64,000 nucleotides of DNA, taken from contig CAIXXM010000031.1 in the NCBI GenBank assembly GCA_903923395.1, forward strand, positions 38,693-102,692, read 5' to 3'. Position 1 is the stretch's first letter, and the number at the start of each line of letters is the position of its first letter. Of this stretch, positions 27,796-35,733 are shown piece after piece. The notes under the pieces are model-generated. The model worked only from the letters and a program-made list of their open reading frames with translations. It was not told the DNA's origin and searched no databases. Made by a program: the position numbers and the translations under genes. The stretch is from an uncultured Acidobacteriia bacterium. GTDB lineage: Bacteria; Acidobacteriota; Terriglobia; Bryobacterales; Bryobacteraceae.

Positions 27796-30774
27796 TCACT
27801 GGAACTTGAGGGTCACTGTGTTGGCAGGAATGCCATCCACGGTCAGGACGAGATCGGCATCACCGCGTCCCGCGAGTTCCGGGGGAAGTTGAATATTCAC
27901 TTGATCCAGACCCGCAAAGCTGCCCTGCGCGCCCGCGTAGAGAACAGGCGCACTTACTCCACCTATAGTGCATGTGACATTGGTTTTGGTTCCCCGGATG
28001 CCCGTGCCGTAGAGGCTTAGATAGACCGTGGAATTTCCATCCAGGGCGATTGGTGCCGCGGTACAGCCGGAGTTGCAGGTAAACACAGGCAACCCCGTTT
28101 GCTTCTGCGTCGCATTGTCGAACCGGGATGCAAGCGCTGCGGGAACACCATGTCCCGATGCATCAGCGGTGAAGATGCCAGGAGCCACGGCCTGTATAGT
28201 CACGCTGCCAGAGAGGGTTCCCACGGGAGTTCCAGCGATCTTGAAAGTTGCCGCGCCCGTTGCCGTGCCCGGTGGAACAACAAAGTTCACCTGTCCAGGG
28301 GCGGTGAGTACCAGAGCCGCGCTGCGACTTACTCCGGCGCTGTCTGTCACGGTCAGGCTGGTGCCGTTTAGTGCCGTGGGCCACGGTATGGAGGTGGCTG
28401 TCACCAGCCGCCAGCCGAGGTTCATGCCGTACAACGATGCAAGCATGTCCGGTGCCACGGTCGGGCCATAAGAGGCGGCGGAGACCATGACCGGAGTACC
28501 CGCGCCGGCAGGTGGTACCGTGGTGCGCAAAGTAATCTTCAAGGCGGCACCGGCCGTGCCTTTCACGGCAAAGCTGAGGCGCAGAGTCGGGCTCAATTGA
28601 TCCACGGTAACGCCAGGGTCGGCTGACACCAGCGAGACGGCGGAGATATTCAGTTCCAGATGTATCGTGCCGGTATTGGTTTGTGTGGGGTCTGCGACGG
28701 CAACCGAGATAAGCCCCTGTCCTTCATGCATTAGCACGGACGCAATGCTGTCACTCTTGATGCCATTCGAAGTCGCTGCGGCCCAGAAGTTGGCAGCACG
28801 CAGGCCGAGCCCCGCATGAGAGACAGCCTGTGCATTCGCATCGTTCTGAATTACTGTTACTGCAGGATTGGCCGCGTATGCTGCCGTCTGGTCTTTCGTC
28901 TTCCCGGGCAGCAGAACATAGGAGTAACTTCCAGCCGTGGGAGCAATTCCATGGCTGAACCAGATGGTTTCATACGGAGCGCTCAATACGGTTGCGGAGT
29001 AACCCGCATTGATATCTTTCCAGGAGCCGCTGGTGTTGATCTGTTGTGCGGTCCAGCCCGGTCCGTTGGGGAAAACATAACCGATACTTGCGCTGGCGGC
29101 TGGGGCGGCGAGGTGAGCCCAGGTGCCGCCGGGGTCCGCCGAGAATACAGAGCCCGAACTCAAGCGACGGTTCTCCACTACAGTCTCAACAGCCTGTCCC
29201 GCCGCAGTGGAGCGGATATCTGCTCCCAGCGCAACAATCTCATCGTCAAACAGAAACCATGACTTCCGCGCTTTCAACTGCCCGCCATCCGGCTGCAGAT
29301 ACATCATCACACTGCTGTAACTATCCAGCGCCGCGCCACCCACCGCGTTGCTCCCGCCCGTCTGGCTCTGCCTGGCCTGTGAGCCTGCAATTACCGTAGT
29401 GCCGGGCAGTCGCTGGGGGTCAACAGTAGGCCAGAAGATATCGGCGAACTGTGTCAGGTCAGAATTATAGAGATAGAGCATGCCATCACCGGTATGCCAG
29501 CCGTGAAGATTCTCATTATTGATGCTCTCATAGTTATAAATTCGCGTGGAATGCATGGCGATCCCGGCCGCCCAGGTGGGCCGCAGATGGACCACACGAT
29601 CCATGGAGGCATAGATCCGGCTCGAGTAGGGCAGTTCCGCCGGCGCGACTGTTGAGTCATCCAGCAGGTGCCGCGTGGCGGTGATCTGATCGAGAGCAAG
29701 CCCGGAGGAATAGTCGCGCGAAGTGTCATCCACCAGCCAGCGTTTGACCCAACTCTGGATCACGGCAGCTTCCGCGGGCGCGGCTGAGGGGATATAGCGA
29801 AGCATCGCCGCGATGGTGCTGTGGCCGATGCCATGATCCGGGGAACTGGTGCGCGAAATCGCCCGCCCCATCACCATATTCATCATGGCTCCTTCATAGA
29901 GCAGTGGTGTGAAGGAATCGCTGATCCACTTGGAGACATTCGCACGACCGGGATCTTTCACGTCCCAGGGCGAACCTGCCAGGAGCGCGAGAAGATTCGC
30001 GATATCCGTCAACAGCACCAGTCCATAACTGCCGGTGTAAGGGTGCTTGGTGTGTTGTATGAAGGAGCCATCCGCATAAAAGCCGTCGGTGGATGTGACA
30101 TAGGCAAAGACCGGGCTTAAGTAAGTCACGGCGGACTGCACCCGCGTACTGTCTTTGATCAGGATGCCGCGAAGCAAGGCAATACGGCACTTATCCGCCA
30201 GGTTGGCACCCGTTGACACCGTATTTACGATCATGATGCGCGGATCAGAATCGAAGTGATCCACCGCCGCCATATATCTATTCAATTGGTCCGGCGTGAG
30301 TTGGTCGTAGAGCAGAATCGCAATGTCCACAACATAACCAGGCGATCCGATTTCAAAATCCCACCAGTTATCGTATTCCTTGGTTTTGGAGTTATACCGG
30401 TTGGCATCCATCCAGTCCATGCCTGCCAGAATATCGGCCAGCAGCGGCGCGCTCTGGTATTGACTCTGTCCTGGAGTTGCCCAGCCGATGGCCATATCCC
30501 GCAGCCTGCCGTAGTTACTGCTGATATCCGCCGAGACTGTTGTGCTGGCGATGTCCGTCCAAAGCGCTGTCCGGTTGGCGCTGCGCACGAGCGATGCGGA
30601 ATCATTCTTCGCCGTCGATTCAACGGCGGCAATTTTCGACTGCACCGCGGGCAGCGTCGCATCGGGCGTCCCGCCGGTCAGCGTCTGCCGCCAGCGCAGG
30701 CGGAGCGAGTCAAAATCATCCCCCAGGGCAAGAGCGGGCAGCAGCAGGAGGAACGCGAGGGCCTGGAATCTCAT
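27796..30774 (-). CDS. Polysaccharide lyase family 8 with Solibacter-type C-terminal domain
   Basis: A 992-residue exported enzyme (signal peptide 1-18). Residues 20 to about 380 form the alpha/alpha toroid of PL8 lyases (hyaluronate, chondroitin AC and xanthan lyases), with the catalytic region TSTDGFYADGSFIQHTKHP (His241) and a Tyr at 246 or 250 in PYTGSYG; N191 may be the catalytic Asn. A beta-sandwich begins near residue 400, with the PL8 hallmark NENLHGWHTGDGMLYLYN. Residues 770-992 match the Solibacter-type TIGR03437 C-terminal domain (SAASYGPTVAPDMLASLYG, then GQVNFVVPPGTATG). It would cleave uronic-acid-containing polysaccharides by beta-elimination. Specificity cannot be read here. 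Confidence 0.93.
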   Translation of the reverse strand: MRFQALAFLLLLPALALGDDFDSLRLRWRQTLTGGTPDATLPAVQSKIAAVESTAKNDSASLVRSANRTALWTDIASTTVSADISSNYGRLRDMAIGWATPGQSQYQSAPLLADILAGMDWMDANRYNSKTKEYDNWWDFEIGSPGYVVDIAILLYDQLTPDQLNRYMAAVDHFDSDPRIMIVNTVSTGANLADKCRIALLRGILIKDSTRVQSAVTYLSPVFAYVTSTDGFYADGSFIQHTKHPYTGSYGLVLLTDIANLLALLAGSPWDVKDPGRANVSKWISDSFTPLLYEGAMMNMVMGRAISRTSSPDHGIGHSTIAAMLRYIPSAAPAEAAVIQSWVKRWLVDDTSRDYSSGLALDQITATRHLLDDSTVAPAELPYSSRIYASMDRVVHLRPTWAAGIAMHSTRIYNYESINNENLHGWHTGDGMLYLYNSDLTQFADIFWPTVDPQRLPGTTVIAGSQARQSQTGGSNAVGGAALDSYSSVMMYLQPDGGQLKARKSWFLFDDEIVALGADIRSTAAGQAVETVVENRRLSSGSVFSADPGGTWAHLAAPAASASIGYVFPNGPGWTAQQINTSGSWKDINAGYSATVLSAPYETIWFSHGIAPTAGSYSYVLLPGKTKDQTAAYAANPAVTVIQNDANAQAVSHAGLGLRAANFWAAATSNGIKSDSIASVLMHEGQGLISVAVADPTQTNTGTIHLELNISAVSLVSADPGVTVDQLSPTLRLSFAVKGTAGAALKITLRTTVPPAGAGTPVMVSAASYGPTVAPDMLASLYGMNLGWRLVTATSIPWPTALNGTSLTVTDSAGVSRSAALVLTAPGQVNFVVPPGTATGAATFKIAGTPVGTLSGSVTIQAVAPGIFTADASGHGVPAALASRFDNATQKQTGLPVFTCNSGCTAAPIALDGNSTVYLSLYGTGIRGTKTNVTCTIGGVSAPVLYAGAQGSFAGLDQVNIQLPPELAGRGDADLVLTVDGIPANTVTLKFQ

Positions 30775-30936
30775 CGTCCTCAGCTTATCGCTTACTGTGC
30801 CGGCCGGGAAACAGCCCCGTCATAAATTGCCATTGTGACGTTGAGGGGCCATCAAGTTCTGCAGCAGTTCCTCCACCACTCGCGCGGAAGTTCCAGACCC
30901 GGCTCGTTCTGCAATGATCATCGATAGGAAACAGTA

Positions 30937-31254
30937 ATGCTGCACAGAGTCAGAGATCTTTCCCCCGAACAAAGGCAGGCCGCCGAAACTCTTCTCGGCC
31001 ACGCCCTGTCGGAAGACGAACTGCTGAGTATCCGTAGTGTTCGGGACACCCCAATCCTCCCTGCAAAGTTGTCCCCGGGCGAAAGCTTGGCCTCTTGGCA
31101 ATCCCTCAATCAGCGTTACCCAGTAGACAGCCAAACAGACGCCGAAGCGTACGAAATGGCGGCTACCGAGGCCATCCGCTTCGCCCGCCTTACCTTGCAC
31201 CCATTCGGGACGTCAACGACCTCGATATCATCCAGACCGCCGATCTCGGCGTAG
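30937..31254 (+). CDS. Antitoxin-like small protein, probably a truncated VapB-type partner
   Basis: A 105-residue open frame with a good AGGAAA ribosome site 7 bases before the ATG. The segment LSPEQRQAAETLLGHALSED near the start is typical of antitoxins that precede PIN toxins in Acidobacteria and cyanobacteria, and the central proline-rich stretch fits. The last 18 residues (after TLHP) look like translation of the wrong frame through a PIN toxin remnant, so the original C-terminus is probably gone. I regard it as the first half of a decayed toxin-antitoxin locus. Confidence 0.5.
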   Translation: MLHRVRDLSPEQRQAAETLLGHALSEDELLSIRSVRDTPILPAKLSPGESLASWQSLNQRYPVDSQTDAEAYEMAATEAIRFARLTLHPFGTSTTSISSRPPISA

Positions 31255-31370
31255 CCGAAATTCTCCGCACCAATGACAATGACTTCTATGATCTTGCGAT
31301 CATCAACTTGTGCTCCTCCCGGGGGATCGAAGTCTGTCGTGAGAATGAGCTTCTCCGCCGACATCGCAAA
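31194..31370 (+). pseudogene. PIN-domain toxin remnant (C-terminal part)
   Basis: In the reading frame one base ahead of the antitoxin frame, 59 codons read as the C-terminal part of a PIN toxin: PIRDVNDLDIIQTADLGVAE, then LRTNDNDFYD and SSRGIEVCRENELLRRH. This fits the TxDxDF acidic region and the GIxV end of VapC-like proteins. There is no start codon with an N-terminal PIN half (the first catalytic Asp is missing), so about 70 residues have been lost by deletion at the junction with the antitoxin. Identification is by pattern only. Confidence 0.45.
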
Positions 31371-31427
31371 GCAATAGGCAGCATCTTTTTGCAACGCAAT
31401 CACACCGTGAACCCGCCTAACCTGCCA

Positions 31428-32291
31428 TTAGCGCTGTGCATTCTTCCTCTTCCGCAGCCAACATGCGGAGAGCAGGCCGGTCAAGCCCATCCAGACGGTG
31501 CCTGGTTCTGGCGTAGCCGCCGAGCCCGCGGAGGCAGCGTCCGCAGCACTGGCGAACTGCGTCGACGTGTTCGCGACGAAGGTGGCGGCGCCGGTGCTGG
31601 TGTTCACGGAGTAGATAGCATCATGACCACTCAATTGCAGATACGCGTAGAGAACCCCGTTGTTGGTAAACATCCCGCTCACTTCATTTAACGGGAGGCC
31701 TGTGGCGCCGACTTCCGTCAACGCTCCCGTGCTCAGATTTGCCGTATAAAGCGCATTCGTAGCTGTCGGCACCGTTGAGTGACTGCAGCCTGTACCGTTG
31801 GAGTTGGTTTCGTCCAGCGCCACGTAAAGCATGGACCCCACACCAGCCATGCCCGCCGCCAAGTTCGCGCAACCCGTGTAACTCGTCATAGCGCCAAGGT
31901 TCATTGGGCCGCCGCTGGTCAGATTGTCGAGACCAAGGTAGAAATTGGATGGTCCGGAACTCAGGTAGCCACCCACATAGAGTGAATTCCCGACCTGTGT
32001 GCCGATTTGCGCGTAAGCCAACGACGTTGTACCGACGGCAGTGGTCGCCCCGGTTGTGGTGTCGATCTTGTAGATGTTGGAACCGTTGTCGCCGTAGAGG
32101 ACCCCGCCGACATAAGCCATTCCGTTAAACACAGGCAACCCGGTTGCGATGGTTGTGAACGCCCAGGTGGTCGTATTCAAGCTGCCAAACGAGCCATCCT
32201 GGTTGCTGACGTATTCAATCTCCGCGAATGACGGTGCCGCCAGGGCCATGAGCAGGACGAGCGGCGCGGCAATCTTGAGTTTCGGAATCAT
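31428..32291 (-). CDS. PEP-CTERM sorting-domain exported protein
   Basis: A 287-residue protein with a signal peptide (1-23) and a C-terminal PEP-CTERM sorting signal: TPEPGTVWM, a hydrophobic helix, then the basic RKRK end. Such proteins are recognised by exosortase, cleaved and linked to the cell surface, often in exopolysaccharide-producing bacteria. The central region is a repetitive beta-propeller-like array with NGMAYVGGVLYGDNGSNIYK and similar blades, Thr/Ser-rich. A strong GAGGAG ribosome site lies 6-7 bases before the ATG. No exosortase gene is in the window. Confidence 0.87.
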   Translation of the reverse strand: MIPKLKIAAPLVLLMALAAPSFAEIEYVSNQDGSFGSLNTTTWAFTTIATGLPVFNGMAYVGGVLYGDNGSNIYKIDTTTGATTAVGTTSLAYAQIGTQVGNSLYVGGYLSSGPSNFYLGLDNLTSGGPMNLGAMTSYTGCANLAAGMAGVGSMLYVALDETNSNGTGCSHSTVPTATNALYTANLSTGALTEVGATGLPLNEVSGMFTNNGVLYAYLQLSGHDAIYSVNTSTGAATFVANTSTQFASAADAASAGSAATPEPGTVWMGLTGLLSACWLRKRKNAQR

Positions 32292-32398
32292 TATGGTTCT
32301 CCTCTTCAGCCGCCTGGGCTCTAAACCCGGGCTGCTATGAAGGAAAACAAGAACTGAGCGGTTTCTCTATCACCGCCACTGCATTTCGTCCGGAAAAT

Positions 32399-33283
32399 CT
32401 ACAGCACCACCATCGGATGATAAACATGCGGCAATACGATCTTGCCGATTGCCACCACTTTGCCTTCCGGATTCACTGCCTTGACGTGCCCCACACTGGT
32501 TCCAATTCGAAACGGAGACACGTGGAAGTCGCGGCCCTGGCGGATGTGCCGGACCGTCAACTCATCCACATACACACTCGGGAACTGTGGCAGCAACTCA
32601 TCAGCAGGCACCAGCGCATCTTGCAATCCACCGTTCTGTAGTTCCTCAAGCGTCTTCGCCTGCCCGATATGAAATGGCCCGGACTTTGCCCGCACCAGTT
32701 CCTCAATGTGTCCGCCACAACCCAGCAACCGCCCTAACTCATGCGCAATCGACCGGATGTAAGTCCCCGCCGAACACCGCACATGCAACCGTGCCAGCGA
32801 CCCTTCCACGGAAACCAGTGTCAATTCGTAAATCTCCACTGGCACCGGCTTCAATTCGACCGCGATGTTTTTCCGCGCCAGCTTATAGGCCGGAACACCG
32901 TTGATCTTCTTGGCGGATACCGGCGGAGGCACTTGTTCGATTGGCCCGCGCATGGTGGCCAGCAAGGGCTCCAGCATGTCGGCAGTCACGGTAACTTCCG
33001 TCTTCGCGCCGGATAACTCCCCTTCGCAGTCGTAAGTGTCCGTTGCATAGCCGAACCGCACCGCTGCATCGTAGACCTTCTCGCTCTTTTCCCAAAACTG
33101 CGCCAACCGCGTCACATTGCCGATCATCACAGGCAACACGCCGGTTGCCAGCGGATCCAGCGTGCCCAGGTGACCCACACGCTTCGTGCCCGCAATGCCG
33201 CGCATCTTCGCCACCACATCGTGCGAAGTCCAATTGCCTGGTTTGTTGACGACCACTACGCCGTCGATTGCTGTTATTTCCAT
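32399..33283 (-). CDS. truB: tRNA pseudouridine(55) synthase
   Basis: A 294-residue TruB, which isomerises uridine 55 in the T-loop of tRNAs to pseudouridine. The catalytic aspartate is D43 in HLGTLDPLATGVLP, and the N-terminal KPGNWTSHDVV and RVGHLG motifs are intact. The C-terminal PUA-like region ends with GKIVLPHVYHPMVVL. Length is typical of bacterial TruB. The start overlaps the end of the upstream M28 gene by 10 bases, so translation is probably coupled. In many bacteria truB sits in the nusA-infB-rbfA cluster, which is not the case here. Confidence 0.96.
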   Translation of the reverse strand: MEITAIDGVVVVNKPGNWTSHDVVAKMRGIAGTKRVGHLGTLDPLATGVLPVMIGNVTRLAQFWEKSEKVYDAAVRFGYATDTYDCEGELSGAKTEVTVTADMLEPLLATMRGPIEQVPPPVSAKKINGVPAYKLARKNIAVELKPVPVEIYELTLVSVEGSLARLHVRCSAGTYIRSIAHELGRLLGCGGHIEELVRAKSGPFHIGQAKTLEELQNGGLQDALVPADELLPQFPSVYVDELTVRHIRQGRDFHVSPFRIGTSVGHVKAVNPEGKVVAIGKIVLPHVYHPMVVL

Positions 33284-34125
33284 TCTTCGAGCCCGGCCAC
33301 TGCGCGCAGCATCGTCTTGCCAATAATTTCGAAGCTGTGCGCGCCGAGTTTGTCCATTGTGTCCTGCGGAGTATGCCAGAAGGCATTGTCGGGACCGTAA
33401 TCAAAATCAATCAAATCCAGCGCCCGTACCCCTTGTTGCAGAAAAGGGATGTGGTCATCTTCCATCGGCCCGCCCCGGCGCGGAAATGCATCGGCATAAC
33501 CCAGCGCGGCCGCGGCATCCCAGACCAACTGGCGCAGTCCCGCGTGGGAGCTTTCTTCCCAAACCAGATGCAGGTCCTTATCGCCGATCATATCCACGTT
33601 GATCAGCGCCTTCAGATTGCGCAAAGTGCCGTCCTGTGCCCACTTGGCGGCCAGGTGCCTGCTGCCGTAGAGGCTGTCCGTGTCCGACCATTCCCGCACT
33701 GCTTCCTCGCCATCGAAGAACACCAGGTAGATGTCATCCTTGTGCGCCCGGCCTTCCAGCGCCGCTGCGAATTCCAGCAGGAAGCCCGTCGAGGAGCCGC
33801 CGTCATTTGCGCCCACGAACTTCGGCATCTTCTTGCTGTCGAAGTGGCCTGTGATGGCAATGGCCCGCCCGCTGGTGCCGGGAAACTTCGCAATGATGTT
33901 GGTCATCGCGACGGGTCCATCCGGGGTCCGTGCGGTGAACTTATCGTCCGAAACAGTGCAGCCCCGCCCTGCCAGCGACTTGCGGATGTAACCCTGCGTC
34001 AGCGTGTTCGCCCTCGTGCCGGAAGCGCGTTCCCCGAAAGCCACCGCGGTTTCCGTGTACTTCAAAGCCGCGGCGCCGGAGAAATCGTGAACGGCCAACA
34101 TCGCGGCAAACAGCGGGAGCAACAT
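33274..34125 (-). CDS. M28-family glutaminyl-peptide cyclotransferase-like enzyme
   Basis: A 283-residue zinc enzyme of peptidase family M28. The site matches animal-type glutaminyl cyclase: D108 in FVGANDGG, E140/E141 in FFDGEEA, the adjacent SLYGSRHLAAKW stretch, D178 in NVDMIGD, D223/D224 in EDDHIPFL, and W250-H251 in FWHT. It probably converts N-terminal Gln to pyroglutamate, stabilising exported peptides, though aminopeptidase activity cannot be excluded. The start at 34125 gives a hydrophobic N-terminus (MLLPLFAAMLAVHDFSGAAA). The reading frame stays open for another 1.6 kb but only as antisense of the next gene. Confidence 0.85.
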   Translation of the reverse strand: MLLPLFAAMLAVHDFSGAAALKYTETAVAFGERASGTRANTLTQGYIRKSLAGRGCTVSDDKFTARTPDGPVAMTNIIAKFPGTSGRAIAITGHFDSKKMPKFVGANDGGSSTGFLLEFAAALEGRAHKDDIYLVFFDGEEAVREWSDTDSLYGSRHLAAKWAQDGTLRNLKALINVDMIGDKDLHLVWEESSHAGLRQLVWDAAAALGYADAFPRRGGPMEDDHIPFLQQGVRALDLIDFDYGPDNAFWHTPQDTMDKLGAHSFEIIGKTMLRAVAGLEEWK

Positions 34126-34182
34126 ACCCTCAGGGTACCCCGCCGCAAGTCCGCAAAAAGTGATACCGTCCAAAGAGTCTTT

Positions 34183-35733
34183 ATGAAACTCCTGCTCGCT
34201 CTTTCGCTTTCCGCGGCCCTTCTTGCCCAGGAACCTGCCAAGAAGGAGAAACCTACACCGAAAGAAAAAGCCCGCGAGCTTCTCGATTCCGCCGCAGAGA
34301 CCGCACCGGCTTCCCATGCGGACGTCGCTGCCATGGCCTTCGCCTACATCGGTGAAAACTATGCGGAGTTTGACCAGAAGAAAGCTCTCGAATACCTGCG
34401 CCGCGCCTTCGGAATCACTGCGGGCATCCCGCCGGACAGCTTCGATGCCAAGTCCATCGTGCAGGGGGAAATCGCTGGCAAGATGGCTGTTCTCTCCATG
34501 GACGAAGCCATCGAGATGCTGCGGCAGATCGTCCCCATACAGGCGGAAAACGGCATCGATCCCCGCCAAAGAGCCATCGATAACGTCATCCTCAAGCTTG
34601 TGGAGAAGAAGGAACTTACCCGCGCCGTGGAGGTCTTGAACACCCTCGGTGCCACGGCCAATTACCCCTATCTCTCCGCGCAAATTGTGTTTGAGAAGCT
34701 GCCGGAGGGCGATGGCAGCCGCGAGGCACTCTTCGGCTATGCCATGTCTGCCTATACTCTGCGCGGCGGGGATGGCTTTACCACGTTTCTGGGCAAGCAC
34801 TGGAAGGACCTGCCCCGCGTGCAGGCCGAAGCCGCCGTCAAAGCCGTGGTGGAAAACGTTCTGGCGAAGAAGAATGAAGACCAGCAATACTCCACCACAC
34901 TCTCCGGTCAAAAGGGCTCCGTTACCTTTACAGACCCGCGCGATATCGCCTTCTTTGACTTGATGTACATCGTGCAGGAAATTGACCCCAAGCGCGCCAC
35001 GGAGATTCTCGACACCCGTCCCGTGCTCAAGGCCGCTCTGGCGAAATTCCCCAGCGGACGCGAATCCATGGGCACCATGCTCAGCTGGAGCACCAACAGC
35101 GGCAGCGGCGCAGCGCCAGACGTGCAAGCCGCCAACGGACTCGCCGACAGCCGCCTTGGCGCCGCCATGCAACTGCTCAATTTCGATGACAAAGCAACCG
35201 ACGAGGTGAAGCACCGGCAGTTCGACAAAGCCCTGGAAATTGCCCGCAGCATCCAACTCCCGGACCGCAAAGCCTCGGCCCTCGGCATGATCGCGGAAGG
35301 CCTGGGCGATTCCGATCCCGCCCAGTCCCGCAGGGTTCTCTCGCAATGCCTCGACACGCTCAAAGAGATTAAGGACGTGCAAGCCCGCCAGCCGATTTGG
35401 GATCACATCGTGGCCGCCGCGCACGAACTGAAAGACGATAAGTTGGCCCGCGAGGCGGTGGGCCATTCCCTCGACGATGCCGCCGAACTCTACCGCATGG
35501 ACACGGACGCCGACGGCACCAACACAGCCCTGCGCGATTGGTGGCCTTCGATGAACGCCTACCGCCATGCGGTGATTGCGGCTACAAAAGCTTTTGGTGT
35601 GGATGCCGATCTCATCCTGCTCAAGATCGCCGACCCCGATCTGAACGTTCTCGCCCGCCTGGAGATGGCAGCCACCCTGCTCGAACATCCCCGCAACAGC
35701 TGGATGGGCGCGGTGCAGCATGCGCCGAAATAG
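34183..35733 (+). CDS. Exported helical-repeat protein, unknown
   Basis: A 516-residue protein with a signal peptide (MKLLLALSLSAALLAQ) and an almost wholly alpha-helical body. Helical pairs repeat through the chain, as in ALEYLRRAFGITAG, DEAIEMLRQIVPIQAENG, TRAVEVLNTLGAT, RQFDKALEIARSIQLPDRKA and ADLILLKIADPDLNV, which suggests TPR- or HEAT-like solenoid repeats. No catalytic motif. It is divergent from the M28 gene with only 57 bases between starts, and convergent with the M20 gene with no gap. A periplasmic scaffold or binding protein is the most likely role. Confidence 0.72.
   Translation: MKLLLALSLSAALLAQEPAKKEKPTPKEKARELLDSAAETAPASHADVAAMAFAYIGENYAEFDQKKALEYLRRAFGITAGIPPDSFDAKSIVQGEIAGKMAVLSMDEAIEMLRQIVPIQAENGIDPRQRAIDNVILKLVEKKELTRAVEVLNTLGATANYPYLSAQIVFEKLPEGDGSREALFGYAMSAYTLRGGDGFTTFLGKHWKDLPRVQAEAAVKAVVENVLAKKNEDQQYSTTLSGQKGSVTFTDPRDIAFFDLMYIVQEIDPKRATEILDTRPVLKAALAKFPSGRESMGTMLSWSTNSGSGAAPDVQAANGLADSRLGAAMQLLNFDDKATDEVKHRQFDKALEIARSIQLPDRKASALGMIAEGLGDSDPAQSRRVLSQCLDTLKEIKDVQARQPIWDHIVAAAHELKDDKLAREAVGHSLDDAAELYRMDTDADGTNTALRDWWPSMNAYRHAVIAATKAFGVDADLILLKIADPDLNVLARLEMAATLLEHPRNSWMGAVQHAPK

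Noticed and set aside
33274..35721. An 815-codon minus-strand frame from 33274 to 35721, and a long + frame from 33268
   Set aside because: Only 33274-34125 (minus) and 34183-35733 (plus) carry recognisable proteins. The remainders are antisense of those genes, kept open by GC-rich codon bias.
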